Shown here piece after piece: positions 53,901 to 62,461 of a stretch of 64,000 nt of DNA. The position numbers were made by a program, and so were the translations under genes. This DNA is from DASRAP01 sp964503275 (lineage in GTDB: Bacteria; Gemmatimonadota; Gemmatimonadetes; Gemmatimonadales; Gemmatimonadaceae), in NCBI GenBank assembly GCA_964503275.1, contig CAZCZO010000004.1, positions 1-64,000 on the forward strand, given 5' to 3'. The notes under the pieces were generated by a model that did no database searches, was not told the DNA's origin, and saw only the letters and a program-made list of their open reading frames with translations. Every line of letters begins with the position of its first letter. Position 1 is the first letter of the stretch.

Positions 53901-54009
53901 CGTCGAGGCGTTGATTCGGGGCACGGGTGCCGGCGACGCTGGTCTGCGCGGCAAGGAGCGCGGGGAGGGCGAGGGCGCCGACGACGGCGGCGAGGCGACG
54001 GATGGTCAT
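50947..54009 (-). CDS. Secreted M14 family zinc carboxypeptidase with Gly/Ala linker
   Basis: 1020 residues with signal peptide (MTIRRLAAVVGALALPALLAAQ). The M14 zinc site is MGGLHSGETGP (HxxE) near 168 and IHDLHESLAL (His). Further N-terminal landmarks are IETIGRSDEGRELVVV and YHDNNRDINLSQ. A ~90-residue Gly/Ala linker (about 378-470) divides the catalytic half from a large C-terminal region with GATase-like strands, and the tail ends GGGGRGGD. It is paralogous to the enzyme at 27674-30427. It is probably a secreted peptidase feeding the pxpA-linked pyroglutamate route, since pxpA starts 13 bases after its stop. Confidence 0.9.
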   Translation of the reverse strand: MTIRRLAAVVGALALPALLAAQTSVAGTRAPNQRLDAEYERFYRAQTGDAKFGSPLVDHLPLAQGVPTPKDVLGYYIGTPRKLTYYEDILKYYRALAAASPRVRIETIGRSDEGRELVVVWISSEANIRGLDANKANLAGIADPRGKSDAEVRQLIAQTKPHYHLMGGLHSGETGPSEVLMELAYRLVASESPFMTQIRDNVIVSLTPVADADGRDRNVDWFYAGLEREDAARADSAAGRTTTVTPGSAALPYWGKYVYHDNNRDINLSQVQMRTITNWYFTAHPPIIHDLHESLALLYTYSGGPPQNPNLDPLLFGELNFFANWELSQMTKWGMPGVYTHAFMDGWSPGYLGSVAYNHNGMMRMYETQSGRDVDPTVQPPAGGRGGAPGAGGRGAAGAGGRGGAGGAGGGAGAGGAAAAGAAGGAQAGAAAAAAGEGAGAGGGRGAAAGAGAAAGGAPIRAGVPTGRGGGQPREWYRGIPIPDGYPARFTRRNNANYMQTGVLSALQLTAMFPELVLENFYVKTRNSLQAGRSSAPYAWVFPVQRDMTKVAELMRILRLQGIEVGTLAAETKVGADTYPAGSYLVKLDQPYGRLAKNLLEKQDYPDPALRTYDDSGWSMCLAFNVTCSAVADSSILRARTTPVNEVTLRGSIAGSGTAGLAVAHLGSNHMITFRFRTKSAAVRVAEESFTAEGVTFPAGSFILTGSDAQLREAREAAIALGLTGAALSAIPTVRTHDADLPRIAIYTNWSGTQELGWYRHAFDQFGIPFELIYKEQVAAGNLAQKYDVILMATQTMTRQSVLAPPASRPIPYKKSDKYRYLGMYGETDDVTGGFGEAGVRAIEQFLSAGGTLITTLQSSRFPIDFGFARSVDLETPQGVNAQKPLIQAQVSRPDHPVFYGYGERIFPIKFGQAAQVFRVGAADQSNVLATYVGGDDAVLSGLMEGANNIRGRAFAVDIPAAYQGKGRVIMFANNPVYRWQNHGEFNMVFNSIINWNDVPTPRPAAATPPAPGGGGRGGD
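52600..52875 (-). repeat. Low-complexity Gly/Ala-coding segment
   Basis: A GC-rich imperfect repeat encoding about 90 residues almost wholly of Gly, Ala, Arg and Pro inside the M14 peptidase. It keeps the reading frame. The DNA is likely to vary in length between strains by slippage. Confidence 0.85.
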
Positions 54010-54098
54010 AGAGTCGGGAGCGAGGTTGCGATAAACTACACGCCTGGACCGCCCTCCGTGTTGAGCGGGCGTGCCGCCCCCGCCCCCTCCGCTCCGTC

Positions 54099-55613
54099 GT
54101 GTCCAGCTCCGCCATCCCTTGGCCCCCGCCGTCGGCCCGCCCGGTCGAGACGCATATCTCGACCGTGTGGCTGACCGAGGCGTACGCCTACAAGGTCAAG
54201 AAGCCCGTGCATCTCGTCTTCCTCGATGCGCGCGACCTCGCGACGCGCGAGCGGTTCTGCCGGGAGGAGCTGCGGCTCAACGCCCGGACGGCCCCCGGGC
54301 TGTACCTCGATGTGCTGCCGGTGACCCAGGATCGTGCCGGGGTCTGGCTGGATGGGCCCGGCGACACGGTGGACTGGGTCGTGCGCATGCATCGCTTTCC
54401 CGACGATGCGCTGTTGGCGCACCACGCCGACGCGGGCACGCTCACGCCCGATCAGATCGACGGCGCCGCTGCGGCGATCGCGCGGTTCCATCGTGCCGAG
54501 CGGCCCCTGCCGGCGACGGCGGCGCGGCCCAAGACGTTGCGGCACTGGGCGGCCGAGAACGTGGAAGAGATCCTCGAACTCGCGGGGCGGCAATCGACGG
54601 TGGACGTCGGGCCGATGCGGTCACTCGGCCAGCGACTGGACCAGCGCTTCGCGGTCGAGGCCTCGTGGAGCGCGGCGCGGACGGCCTCGGGCTGGCTGCG
54701 CGAGTGCCATGGTGACCTGCACCTGGGGAATCTCATCGCGTGGCGCGGTGCGGTCACGGCGTTCGACGCCATCGACTTCGATGCCTCGCTGCGGATCATC
54801 GACCCGATCGCCGACGTGGCCTTCACGTGGATGGACCTGTTGGCGCGCGGCTACCGGGGTCTCGCCTGGCGGCTGCTGGGCGGCTATCTGGAGGAGCTCG
54901 GGTCGTACGATGCGCTCGTGGGGCTCCGGACCTTCGCGGCGTACCGGGCCCTGGTGCGCGCCAAGGTCGCGTTGTTGCTCGACGACCAGTCTGACTTCGT
55001 CCGCTACTGGCGCGTCGCGGAGCAGCTCTGCGGGCCCGTGCCTGCGCCCGCGCTGATCCTCATGACCGGCCTGAGCGGCTCGGGCAAGTCCACGGCAGCC
55101 GCGATGTTGGCGGAGTCGCTGGGCGCCGTGCGCACGCGCAGTGATGTGGAGCGCAAGCGCCTGTTCGACCTGGCCCCCACCGCGCGCCCGACGGACCGCG
55201 AGACGCTGTACGGTGCATCCGCGTCCGCGCGCACCTACGAGCGGCTGGCGTCGGTCGCCCGCGACGCGCTGACGGCCGGGTTCCGTGTGGTGGTGGACGC
55301 GGCGGCGCTGCGGCAGGATGAGCGTGCGCGGTTCAAGTCGCTGGCGCACGCACTCGGTGTCGGCTTCGCGCTGGTGGAATGTGTGGCCGACCCCGCGCAG
55401 GTCAGCGCGCGCATGATGGCCCGATCGGCGGCCGATACCGATGCGTCCGATGCCGATCTGGCCGTGCGCCAGCAGCAAGGTCTGACCGTCGAGCCGGTGC
55501 CGGCGTCGTGGTCGGCAGACCACCACGTGCTGCGCAACGACGACGATCTTCAGGCGCTGCGCGCTGCGGCCGAGCGGTTGGCGGGCCGGTTGGAGGACAC
55601 ATGGTCCGCGTGA
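54099..55613 (+). CDS. Bifunctional aminoglycoside phosphotransferase-like/AAA kinase protein
   Basis: 504 residues in two halves. The N-terminal part (about 1-310) has an APH-like kinase fold with CHGDLHLGNLIAW (catalytic loop) and FDAIDFDASLRIIDPIADVAF (metal site). The C-terminal part (about 320-500) is a P-loop kinase with MTGLSGSGKSTAAAMLAE and RTRSDVERKRLF, resembling gluconate-kinase-like or zeta-toxin-like enzymes. Such fused proteins are widespread and of unknown substrate; antibiotic resistance is not implied. The GTG at 54099 is the only reasonable start before the core. It overlaps the transglycosylase gene by 13 bases. Confidence 0.88.
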   Translation: MSSSAIPWPPPSARPVETHISTVWLTEAYAYKVKKPVHLVFLDARDLATRERFCREELRLNARTAPGLYLDVLPVTQDRAGVWLDGPGDTVDWVVRMHRFPDDALLAHHADAGTLTPDQIDGAAAAIARFHRAERPLPATAARPKTLRHWAAENVEEILELAGRQSTVDVGPMRSLGQRLDQRFAVEASWSAARTASGWLRECHGDLHLGNLIAWRGAVTAFDAIDFDASLRIIDPIADVAFTWMDLLARGYRGLAWRLLGGYLEELGSYDALVGLRTFAAYRALVRAKVALLLDDQSDFVRYWRVAEQLCGPVPAPALILMTGLSGSGKSTAAAMLAESLGAVRTRSDVERKRLFDLAPTARPTDRETLYGASASARTYERLASVARDALTAGFRVVVDAAALRQDERARFKSLAHALGVGFALVECVADPAQVSARMMARSAADTDASDADLAVRQQQGLTVEPVPASWSADHHVLRNDDDLQALRAAAERLAGRLEDTWSA

Positions 55614-56293
55614 GTCCACAGTGGCGGCAACGAGCGCTTCGCGGCGTGTTGGTGTGCCTCGCGCTCGTCACGATCGGCCCGGTGTTCCTGATCCTGCCGC
55701 TCAACCTGGTGCAGCCCCCCACCACCGCGGTCATGCTGGCGCGGACCGTGCAGCGCTGGCGCGCCGATCAGGAGCCCGCGTATCCGCGCCGCCGGGTGGT
55801 CGGGCGCGATGCGATCTCGCCGCAGCTGCGGCGCGCGGTCCTCGCCGCCGAGGACGACCGCTTCTACCTGCACTGGGGGCTGGACCTGGTGGAGCTGCGC
55901 AAGGCGATCGACGATGCCCAAGAGGGCCGACGCGTGCGCGGTGCGTCGACCATCACGCAGCAGGTCGCGAAGAACCTCTTCCTGTGGGAGGGGCGCTCCC
56001 TCGTGCGGAAGGGCTACGAGGCGTATCTCGCGGTGCTGCTGGAACTCTGCCTGCCCAAGGAGCGCATCCTCGACCTGTACCTCAATCTGGCCGAGTGGGG
56101 CGATGGGGAATTCGGTGCGGAGCGCGCGGCGCAGCGACACTTCCGCACGAGTGCGAAGTCGCTCAGTGCGGAGCAGGCGGCGCGTCTGGCCGCGATCCTC
56201 CCGAGTCCTCGGCGCTGGTCGCCGCATGGCGCGTATGCGTCGCGGCGGGCTGGGGAATTGCAGGAGCGGATGCGCCTGGCACCAGAGCGTTAG
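55601..56293 (+). CDS. mtgA: Monofunctional biosynthetic peptidoglycan transglycosylase
   Basis: 230 residues: an N-terminal membrane anchor (about 13-35) and a GT51 domain. GT51 motifs are AAEDDRFYLHWGLD (catalytic Glu), RRVRGASTITQQVAKNLFLW, KERILDLYLNLAEWGDGEFG and SAEQAARLAAILPSPRRWSP. It polymerises lipid II into glycan strands without a transpeptidase domain. The ATG at 55601 is preceded by a good ribosome-binding site (GGAGG, about 5 bases away), which decides it over a GTG nine bases later. It overlaps the upstream kinase gene by 13 bases. Confidence 0.93.
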   Translation: MVRVSPQWRQRALRGVLVCLALVTIGPVFLILPLNLVQPPTTAVMLARTVQRWRADQEPAYPRRRVVGRDAISPQLRRAVLAAEDDRFYLHWGLDLVELRKAIDDAQEGRRVRGASTITQQVAKNLFLWEGRSLVRKGYEAYLAVLLELCLPKERILDLYLNLAEWGDGEFGAERAAQRHFRTSAKSLSAEQAARLAAILPSPRRWSPHGAYASRRAGELQERMRLAPER

Positions 56294-56570
56294 ACCGGTC
56301 CACGCGCGCCAGCGGCCGGTGCCGTTGCAGCGAGTAGCCATAGCCCACGGCGGCTGCGCCGATCACGACCACGTTGCCGACCAGTACGACGGCGGGCCAT
56401 CCGCGTGCAGGGGCGCCGAAGACCAGCCACGGGATCAGGTTGTAGGCCAGCCACAGCGCCCCCCACGCGGCCCCCATCGCGAGCACCGGGTGCCGAGTGT
56501 CGGACTCCTTGATGAGGTCCGAAATGCCGAGGCCCGCCGCAACGCAGGCCATCAACACGAGCTGCTCCAT
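56163..56570 (-). CDS. Hypothetical three-TM membrane protein
   Basis: 135 residues with three good membrane spans (LVLMACVAAGLGISDLI, AAWGALWLAYNLIPWLVF, VVLVGNVVVIGAAAVGYGY) and a polar C-terminal tail. The last ~130 bases are antisense to the end of mtgA, so the tail is an unreliable guide. No ribosome-binding site is obvious. The three clean helices with a charged connecting loop favour a real gene, but the call is only moderate. Confidence 0.45.
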   Translation of the reverse strand: MEQLVLMACVAAGLGISDLIKESDTRHPVLAMGAAWGALWLAYNLIPWLVFGAPARGWPAVVLVGNVVVIGAAAVGYGYSLQRHRPLARVDRSNALVPGASAPAIPQPAATHTRHAATSAEDSGGSRPDAPPAPH

Positions 56571-56622
56571 GGGGGGAGCATAGCGTGGGCGACGATGCCT
56601 GCGCCAGCGGCATCGATCACTC

Positions 56623-56652
56623 TTGCGCCGCCGACCCAGCGAGCCATAAGAT
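56623..56652 (+). promoter_or_regulatory. Candidate sigma-70 promoter for the hydrolase/LuxR pair
   Basis: TTGCGC (56623-56628) and TAAGAT (56647-56652) are separated by 18 bases, about 90 bases before the hydrolase start. The -10 is good and the -35 is partial. It is the best such pair seen in this gap. Confidence 0.35.
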
Positions 56653-56739
56653 TGGGGCCATCACGGATCGGGGCTGCTCGAGCCGCGGCCGGTGCCTACC
56701 CCCCTTCCCACACGTCCGCGGTCGGCGCGGCGCGTATCG

Positions 56740-57579
56740 ATGCCAACGGACCTGGTGTGGAGCGATGTCGGTCGTGGAGCCCCACTGCTGCTGATCCATG
56801 GCGGCTTGGGGCTTGACCACCGCTATTTCTTTCCCGCCCTGTCCCCGCTCGCTGATCGCCTGCGGCTCATCGCGTACGACCAACGCGGCTGTGGTACGTC
56901 GCCCGAGCCGGCAGACTGGGATCGTGCCGACTTCGCTGATTGGGTCGAGGACGTCGACCACGTGCGAGACGCTGCTGGTGCGGAGCGACCGGTGCTGTTG
57001 GGACACTCATTCGGCGGGATGATCGCCATCGAGTACGCCCTGCGATACCCCGAGCGGGTGGCGGGCGTCATCGTCTCGGCGACGGCACCCGCGCTGGATT
57101 TCGCGGAGCGCGCGATCGGGCGCGCCGTGGCTCGCGCCACGCCAGCACAAGCTGAGGCATTGGTCGCGGGACTGACGCAGCCGTTCGCGGACGATGCCGC
57201 GTTCTCGACGTTCTGCGCCACTGTCGTCCCGCTGTATTTCCATCGTCCGACGCCTGGGCTCGAAGCCGCACTCGCCCGCGTCCGGTTCCGCGCGGCCGGC
57301 TTCAATCGCACCATGCATCACTGGCTCCCGCAGCTCGATCTCACCCCTCGGCTCGGCGGGTTGCGCGTCCCGGTGCTGATCGCGTCGGGGACCGACGACT
57401 GGTTGTCGCCGCCGGACTGCGCTGCGGATCGGCTGGAGGCGGGGATTCCGCAGGTGACCCGCGTGGACTTCACCGCCAGTGGCCACTTTCCGTTCCTTGA
57501 GCAGCCGTCCCTGTTCCAACAGGCGCTGCTGAACTGGATGACGGCCCACGGCCTGTTGAGCGCGGAGCGGGCACGGTGA
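56740..57579 (+). CDS. Alpha/beta hydrolase
   Basis: 279 residues with the full hydrolase set: LLIHGGLGLDHRYF (oxyanion), AYDQRGCGTSP, LLGHSFGGMIAIEYALRYP (nucleophile Ser), ASGTDDWLSPPDC (acid) and TASGHFPFLEQP (His). There is no signal peptide. HGGLG and DQRGCG resemble prolyl iminopeptidase/haloalkane-dehalogenase relatives; the substrate is unknown. It overlaps the LuxR-type regulator by GTGA. The ATG at 56740 lies 16 residues inside the longest frame and gives a cleaner start. Confidence 0.9.
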   Translation: MPTDLVWSDVGRGAPLLLIHGGLGLDHRYFFPALSPLADRLRLIAYDQRGCGTSPEPADWDRADFADWVEDVDHVRDAAGAERPVLLGHSFGGMIAIEYALRYPERVAGVIVSATAPALDFAERAIGRAVARATPAQAEALVAGLTQPFADDAAFSTFCATVVPLYFHRPTPGLEAALARVRFRAAGFNRTMHHWLPQLDLTPRLGGLRVPVLIASGTDDWLSPPDCAADRLEAGIPQVTRVDFTASGHFPFLEQPSLFQQALLNWMTAHGLLSAERAR

Positions 57580-58733
57580 CCGCGCCGCGCCTCTCTCGGG
57601 CCGACCTCGTCGCGATCCGCGCGGTGCAGGCGGTGATGCTCGCCCCCTTCCGCTTCGCCACTGCCGATGACTGGCGACGCGAGATCGCCCAGTCGCTCAA
57701 ACCGCTGCTGGGCGCCGACAAGGTCACCGTGATCGTCCCGGTGAATGGTCGGTACTCGGCGTTCAGCGACGAGACCTCGGAGCATGAGCGCAACGCCTTC
57801 CCTACGCTCTCACTCCCCCTCGACCAGCGCTGGTCCATGTGGGAGCGCCTGACAGCGCTCGGGATGTGGTCCGGACGACGCGTGTGGGGGCCGTGGTACG
57901 CTGAGTATCTGCGGACGTCGTACCACAACGACTTCCTGGTCCCCGGCCGCTTCCATGACTCGATCGGCCTCGCCTGCAACGTCGGTCCCGGGCCGCAGCG
58001 ACCCAACGCGGATTCCACTGCAGGGATCTGGCTGCACCATGACTCGCCGCGGGGGCCACGCTTCGGGGCACGCGGCGCTGAGATCCTCCGCCAACTGCTG
58101 CCCGCGTGGACCGCTGGCGCCGCGCTCTGGACGCAACTCGCGCGCCACCGCGCCGCGCTCGCGGCGCTCATCGATGGCATCGGTCTGCCCATCGTCCTGT
58201 TCTCGGAGTTCGGCGTGTCCGCGCACCACACGCCGGCGTTATGTCAGCTCCTCGCCGAGGAGCCGGACGCGCTGCCGCTCATGGCGGAGCTCGCGCAGAT
58301 GGCGGGCGCCTTGGCGCACGGCCGGCGCGACGCGTGGGAGCCCGATGCGGCCCAGCGTGTGATCCGCACGCGCCGTGCGAGCTATCGGGCGCGCGCCAGC
58401 CTGGCCGACGCGGAACTGCTCGGCCCCGGGCCGATGGTGCTCGTGGCCGTGGAACGTGCTGGTCCGGACGCGCCATCGGCGGAGGCGCTGGTGGAGCGCT
58501 ACGGGCTCACGCGGAGCCAGGCGGAGATCGCGGTGGATCTTGTGCACGGACTGGGCTACACCGCGATCGCCGACCGTCGCGGCTGCAGCGTCCACACCGT
58601 ACGGCGCCACGCCGAGCAAGTGCGGGCGAAGGTCGGGGCGCACTCGATCGGCGAAGTCGTCGCCCGTCTCCATGCGCCCTTCGGACCGCCTCGCCCTCTG
58701 GAGGCGTTCGACCGCAGCGCCCCGTCGCGCTAG
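57576..58733 (+). CDS. LuxR-type transcriptional regulator with unknown N-terminal domain
   Basis: 385 residues. The C-terminal LuxR/GerE helix-turn-helix (about 305-370) contains RYGLTRSQAEIAVDLVHGL and GYTAIADRRGCSVHTVRRHAEQVRAKVG. The first ~290 residues form a soluble domain with GAF-like features (KVTVIVPVNGRYSAF, PIVLFSEFGVSAHHTPALC) but no assigned family, so a ligand sensor is inferred. It is translationally coupled to the hydrolase gene, which may make or remove its ligand. It ends tail-to-tail with metH: the two stop codons share CTAG at 58730-58733. Confidence 0.88.
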   Translation: MTAPRLSRADLVAIRAVQAVMLAPFRFATADDWRREIAQSLKPLLGADKVTVIVPVNGRYSAFSDETSEHERNAFPTLSLPLDQRWSMWERLTALGMWSGRRVWGPWYAEYLRTSYHNDFLVPGRFHDSIGLACNVGPGPQRPNADSTAGIWLHHDSPRGPRFGARGAEILRQLLPAWTAGAALWTQLARHRAALAALIDGIGLPIVLFSEFGVSAHHTPALCQLLAEEPDALPLMAELAQMAGALAHGRRDAWEPDAAQRVIRTRRASYRARASLADAELLGPGPMVLVAVERAGPDAPSAEALVERYGLTRSQAEIAVDLVHGLGYTAIADRRGCSVHTVRRHAEQVRAKVGAHSIGEVVARLHAPFGPPRPLEAFDRSAPSR

Positions 58734-61700
58734 TACCCCAAGACCGGCGCCAACCAGCGCTCCACGTCGGCGACCGGCATCCCCTTCCGCCGCGCGTAGT
58801 CCTCCACCTGATCCCGTTCCACCTTGCCCACGCCGAAGTACTGCGCGTCGGGGTGCCAGAAGTACCAGCCGCACACCGCGGCCGTCGGGAGCATCGCATA
58901 GCTCTCCGTGAGCGTCACGCCGATACGCGCGGTCACGTCGAGCAGCGAGAACAGCGTCGCCTTTTCGGTATGGTCGGGGCACGCCGGGTAGCCGGGCGCT
59001 GGCCGGATGCCCTGGTATCGCTCGCGGATCAGGTCGCTATTGCTCAACGCTTCGTCGGGCGCATAGCCCCAGTGCGTGCGTCGCACCTGCTCGTGCAGCC
59101 ACTCCGCGCCGGCCTCCGCGAGCCGGTCCGCGAGGGCCTTTGCCATGATCGCGCTGTAGTCATCGTGCACCGCCTCGAACCCGGCCACCAGCGCGTCGAG
59201 CCCGACACCGGCCGTGATGGTGAAGGCACCGAGCCAATCGGGCGCGCCCTGCTCGGCCGGTGCGACGTAGTCGGCGAGCGAGCGGTTGGGACGCCCGTCC
59301 TGGCGGAGCATCTGCTGACGCAGCATGTGCAGCGTCGCACACACCCGCTGCCGCGCCTCGTCCTCGTACAGCGTGATGTCCGCGCCATCGCTGCTGGCCG
59401 GGAAGAAGCCGACGACGGCGCGCGCGCGCAGCAGTTCCTCAGCGATGATCCGGTCCAGCATCGTCTGCGCGTCCGTCCACAGCGCCCGCGCCACCTCGCC
59501 GACCACGGCGTCCTCGAGGATCGCCGGATAGTGTCCCGCCAGCTCCCAGGTCTGGAAGAACGGCGTCCAATCGATGCGCTCCCGCAGCGCGCGGAGCGGC
59601 AGGTCCTCGAGGGTCCGCACGCCGCTGAATGACGGCTGCGGCACCGAGACGCTCCAATCCAGCCGCGCCCGGTTCCCCAGCGCGCTCTCGTACGTGGCCT
59701 TGGGCGTGGCCGCACTCCGCTCGGCGCGCCGGACGCGGATCTCCTCGTACTCCTGCCGTGTGCCGTCCAGAAAGCCGCCACGCTGCGTCTCACTCAGGAG
59801 CTGCGAGGCCACCCCGACCGCGCGGGACGCGTCGAGGACGTGCACCACCCCATGGGCGTACTGCGGTTCGATCTTCACCGCGGTGTGCACCTTGCTGGTC
59901 GTCGCCCCGCCGATCAGCAGGGGCGTCGTGAAGCCTTCGCGGGTCAGCTCGTCCGCGATGAAGCGCATCTCCTCGAGCGATGGCGTGATGAGCCCACTGA
60001 GCCCGATGAGGTCGGCGCCCTCACGCCGTGCCGCTTCGAGGATGGTCGCACAGGGCACCATCACGCCGAGGTCCACGACCCGGTAGTTGTTGCACTGCAG
60101 CACGACGCCCACGATGTTCTTGCCGATATCGTGGACGTCGCCCTTCACGGTCGCCAATACGATGGTGCCGGCCGGCTTGCTCCCGGCGGTCTTGCTGGCC
60201 TCGATGTACGGCACCAGGTGCGCCACGGCGCGCTTCATGACGCGCGCACTCTTCACCACCTGCGGCAGGAACATCTTGCCGGCGGCGAAGAGGTCGCCGA
60301 CCACGTTCATGCCCTGCATCAGCGGCCCTTCGATGACCTCGATGGGGCGCTCGTACAGGTGACGGGCCTCCTCGACATCGTCCACCACGAACTGATCGAT
60401 GCCGTGGACCAACGCGTGCACGATGCGCTCGGTCACCGGGGCGCTGCGCCAGCGGTCGTCCGCCACGGTGGTCCGCGCCGCGCCTCCCTTGTGCGCCTCG
60501 GCGATCTCGAGCAGACGGTCGGTGGCGTCGGGCCGCCGGTTGAGCACCAGGTCCTCGACCCGCTCGAGCAGCTCGGCCGGGATGTCCGTGTACACCGGCA
60601 GCGCGCCGGCATTCACGATCGCCATGTCGAGTCCCGCGCGGATCGCGTGGTACAGGAACACGGCGTGGATCGCTTCGCGCACGGGGTTGTTGCCCCGGAA
60701 CGCGAAGGACACGTTGCTGACGCCGCCCGACACCCGGGCGTGGGGCAGCGTGCCCTTGATGGTGCGCGTGGCCTCGATGAAATCCAGCCCGTAGTTCGCG
60801 TGTGCCTCGATCCCGGTGCCGACCGCGAAGATGTTCGGGTCGAAGACGATGTCCTCCGGGGGGATGCCCGCCTGCACCAGCAATCGGTACGCCCGCGTGC
60901 AGATCGCGATCTTCCGCGCGGCGGTGTCGGCTTGGCCCGCTTCATCGAAGGCCATCACGATCATCGCCGCCCCGTAGCGCCGCAGCAGTGCGGCCCGCGC
61001 AAGGAACTCCGCCTCGCCGTCCTTGAGCGAGATGGAGTTGACGATGCCCTTGCCCTGCAGGTGTCGCAGCCCGACCTCGAGCACTGACCACTGCGAGGAG
61101 TCGAGGACGATCGGTACCCGTGCGATGGCCGGCTCGCTGGCGATCAGGTCAAGGAAGCGCGCCATCGCCGCCTCGGCGTCGAGCAGCCCTTCGTCGAAGT
61201 TGATGTCGAGCAGTTGCGCGCCTGCCTCGACCTGCTGCCGCGCGACACTGAGGGCCGCGTCGTAGTCGCCCGCCTTGATCAGGTCCGCGAAGCGCTTGGA
61301 GCCCGTGACGTTGGTGCGTTCGCCGATGTTGACGAAGGTGGTCGCCTCGTCGAACACGAAGGGCTCGAGCCCGCTGAGCCGCAGCGTGGGTGGCACGACT
61401 GCCGGCCGGCGCGGCGGCACGCCCGCGACGGCGGCCGCGATCGCCGCGATGTGCGCGGGGGTCGTCCCGCAGCAGCCGCCGACGATGTTGACGATGCCCG
61501 CCCGCGCGAACTCGCCGATGACGCGGGCCGTATACGCCGGCGTCTCGTCGTACGCGCCGAACTCGTTGGGCAGGCCGGCGTTCGGGTGCACGCTGACCAG
61601 GCACGGCGCGATGCGCGACAGCTCCTGCACGAAGGGCTTGAGGTCGGCGGCGCCCAGCGCACAGTTGAAGCCGATGCTCAGCGGCCGCGCGTGCATCACC

Positions 61701-62461
61701 GAATACCAGAACGCCTCGGCGGTCTGGCCGCTGAGCGTGCGCCCGGAGCGGTCGGTGATGGTGCCCGAGATCATCACCGGCACCCGTTCGCCGCGCGCGG
61801 CGAACAGTTCGTCGATCGCGAACAGCGCGGCCTTGGCGTTGAGCGTGTCGAAGATGGTCTCGACCATCAACAGATCGGCGCCGCCATCGAGCAAGCCGCG
61901 CGCTGACTCGTGGTAGGCGGCGCGCAGGCGCTCGAAGTCCACGTCGCGGCGGCCGGGGTCGCTGACGTCGGGCGACAGCGACGCCGAGCGCGTCGTGGGC
62001 CCGAGGATACCGGCGACATAGCGCGGCCGCGTGGGGTCGTCGTGCTCGAAGGCGTCGGCCACGGCCCGGGCGAGACGCGCCCCCTCGGACGACAGCTCGT
62101 AGGACAGCGCCTCCATCCCGTAATCGGCCAGGGAGATGGCCTGCGCACTGAACGTGTTGGTCTCGACGATGTCCGCGCCGGCCGCGAAATAGGCGGCGTG
62201 CAAGCCCTGCACCAGGTCAGGCTGGGTGAGGATCAGCAGGTCGTTGTGGCCGCGCAGGTCCGTGGGCCAGTCGGCGAACCGTGTGCCGCGGTAGTCGGCC
62301 TCCACGAGCCCGTAACCCTGGATCATCGTGCCCATCCCACCATCGAGCAGGAGGATGCGCTCGGCCAGCAGCGGATCGAGCAGCGCCAGCCGCTCCGCGC
62401 GGGTGCGCCGCGGCGCGACCGGCGGACGGCTCCAGCGCGCGGGCAGGGCCGCGCCGCTCAT
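58730..62461 (-). CDS. metH: Cobalamin-dependent methionine synthase
   Basis: 1243 residues, full MetH. The homocysteine domain (about 25-340) has IGFNCALGA and IVGGCCGTTPAH zinc cysteines. The folate domain (about 365-640) has NIGERTNVTGSKRF. The B12 domain (about 660-905) has GTVKGDVHDIGKNIV with the cobalt-ligating His, and IGLSGLITPSLEEM. The activation domain (about 930-1243) ends with RPAPGYPACPDHTEK for AdoMet reactivation. It methylates homocysteine with methyl-THF via methylcobalamin. It overlaps metF by ATGA and so falls under the same riboswitch. B12 dependence links it to the BtuF-like gene at 16858. It ends sharing CTAG with the LuxR gene. Confidence 0.97.
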   Translation of the reverse strand: MSGAALPARWSRPPVAPRRTRAERLALLDPLLAERILLLDGGMGTMIQGYGLVEADYRGTRFADWPTDLRGHNDLLILTQPDLVQGLHAAYFAAGADIVETNTFSAQAISLADYGMEALSYELSSEGARLARAVADAFEHDDPTRPRYVAGILGPTTRSASLSPDVSDPGRRDVDFERLRAAYHESARGLLDGGADLLMVETIFDTLNAKAALFAIDELFAARGERVPVMISGTITDRSGRTLSGQTAEAFWYSVMHARPLSIGFNCALGAADLKPFVQELSRIAPCLVSVHPNAGLPNEFGAYDETPAYTARVIGEFARAGIVNIVGGCCGTTPAHIAAIAAAVAGVPPRRPAVVPPTLRLSGLEPFVFDEATTFVNIGERTNVTGSKRFADLIKAGDYDAALSVARQQVEAGAQLLDINFDEGLLDAEAAMARFLDLIASEPAIARVPIVLDSSQWSVLEVGLRHLQGKGIVNSISLKDGEAEFLARAALLRRYGAAMIVMAFDEAGQADTAARKIAICTRAYRLLVQAGIPPEDIVFDPNIFAVGTGIEAHANYGLDFIEATRTIKGTLPHARVSGGVSNVSFAFRGNNPVREAIHAVFLYHAIRAGLDMAIVNAGALPVYTDIPAELLERVEDLVLNRRPDATDRLLEIAEAHKGGAARTTVADDRWRSAPVTERIVHALVHGIDQFVVDDVEEARHLYERPIEVIEGPLMQGMNVVGDLFAAGKMFLPQVVKSARVMKRAVAHLVPYIEASKTAGSKPAGTIVLATVKGDVHDIGKNIVGVVLQCNNYRVVDLGVMVPCATILEAARREGADLIGLSGLITPSLEEMRFIADELTREGFTTPLLIGGATTSKVHTAVKIEPQYAHGVVHVLDASRAVGVASQLLSETQRGGFLDGTRQEYEEIRVRRAERSAATPKATYESALGNRARLDWSVSVPQPSFSGVRTLEDLPLRALRERIDWTPFFQTWELAGHYPAILEDAVVGEVARALWTDAQTMLDRIIAEELLRARAVVGFFPASSDGADITLYEDEARQRVCATLHMLRQQMLRQDGRPNRSLADYVAPAEQGAPDWLGAFTITAGVGLDALVAGFEAVHDDYSAIMAKALADRLAEAGAEWLHEQVRRTHWGYAPDEALSNSDLIRERYQGIRPAPGYPACPDHTEKATLFSLLDVTARIGVTLTESYAMLPTAAVCGWYFWHPDAQYFGVGKVERDQVEDYARRKGMPVADVERWLAPVLGY

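Noticed and set aside
54099..55613. Aminoglycoside resistance gene
   Set aside because: The APH-like fold is fused to a P-loop kinase, a common housekeeping architecture of unknown substrate; no evidence for drug modification.
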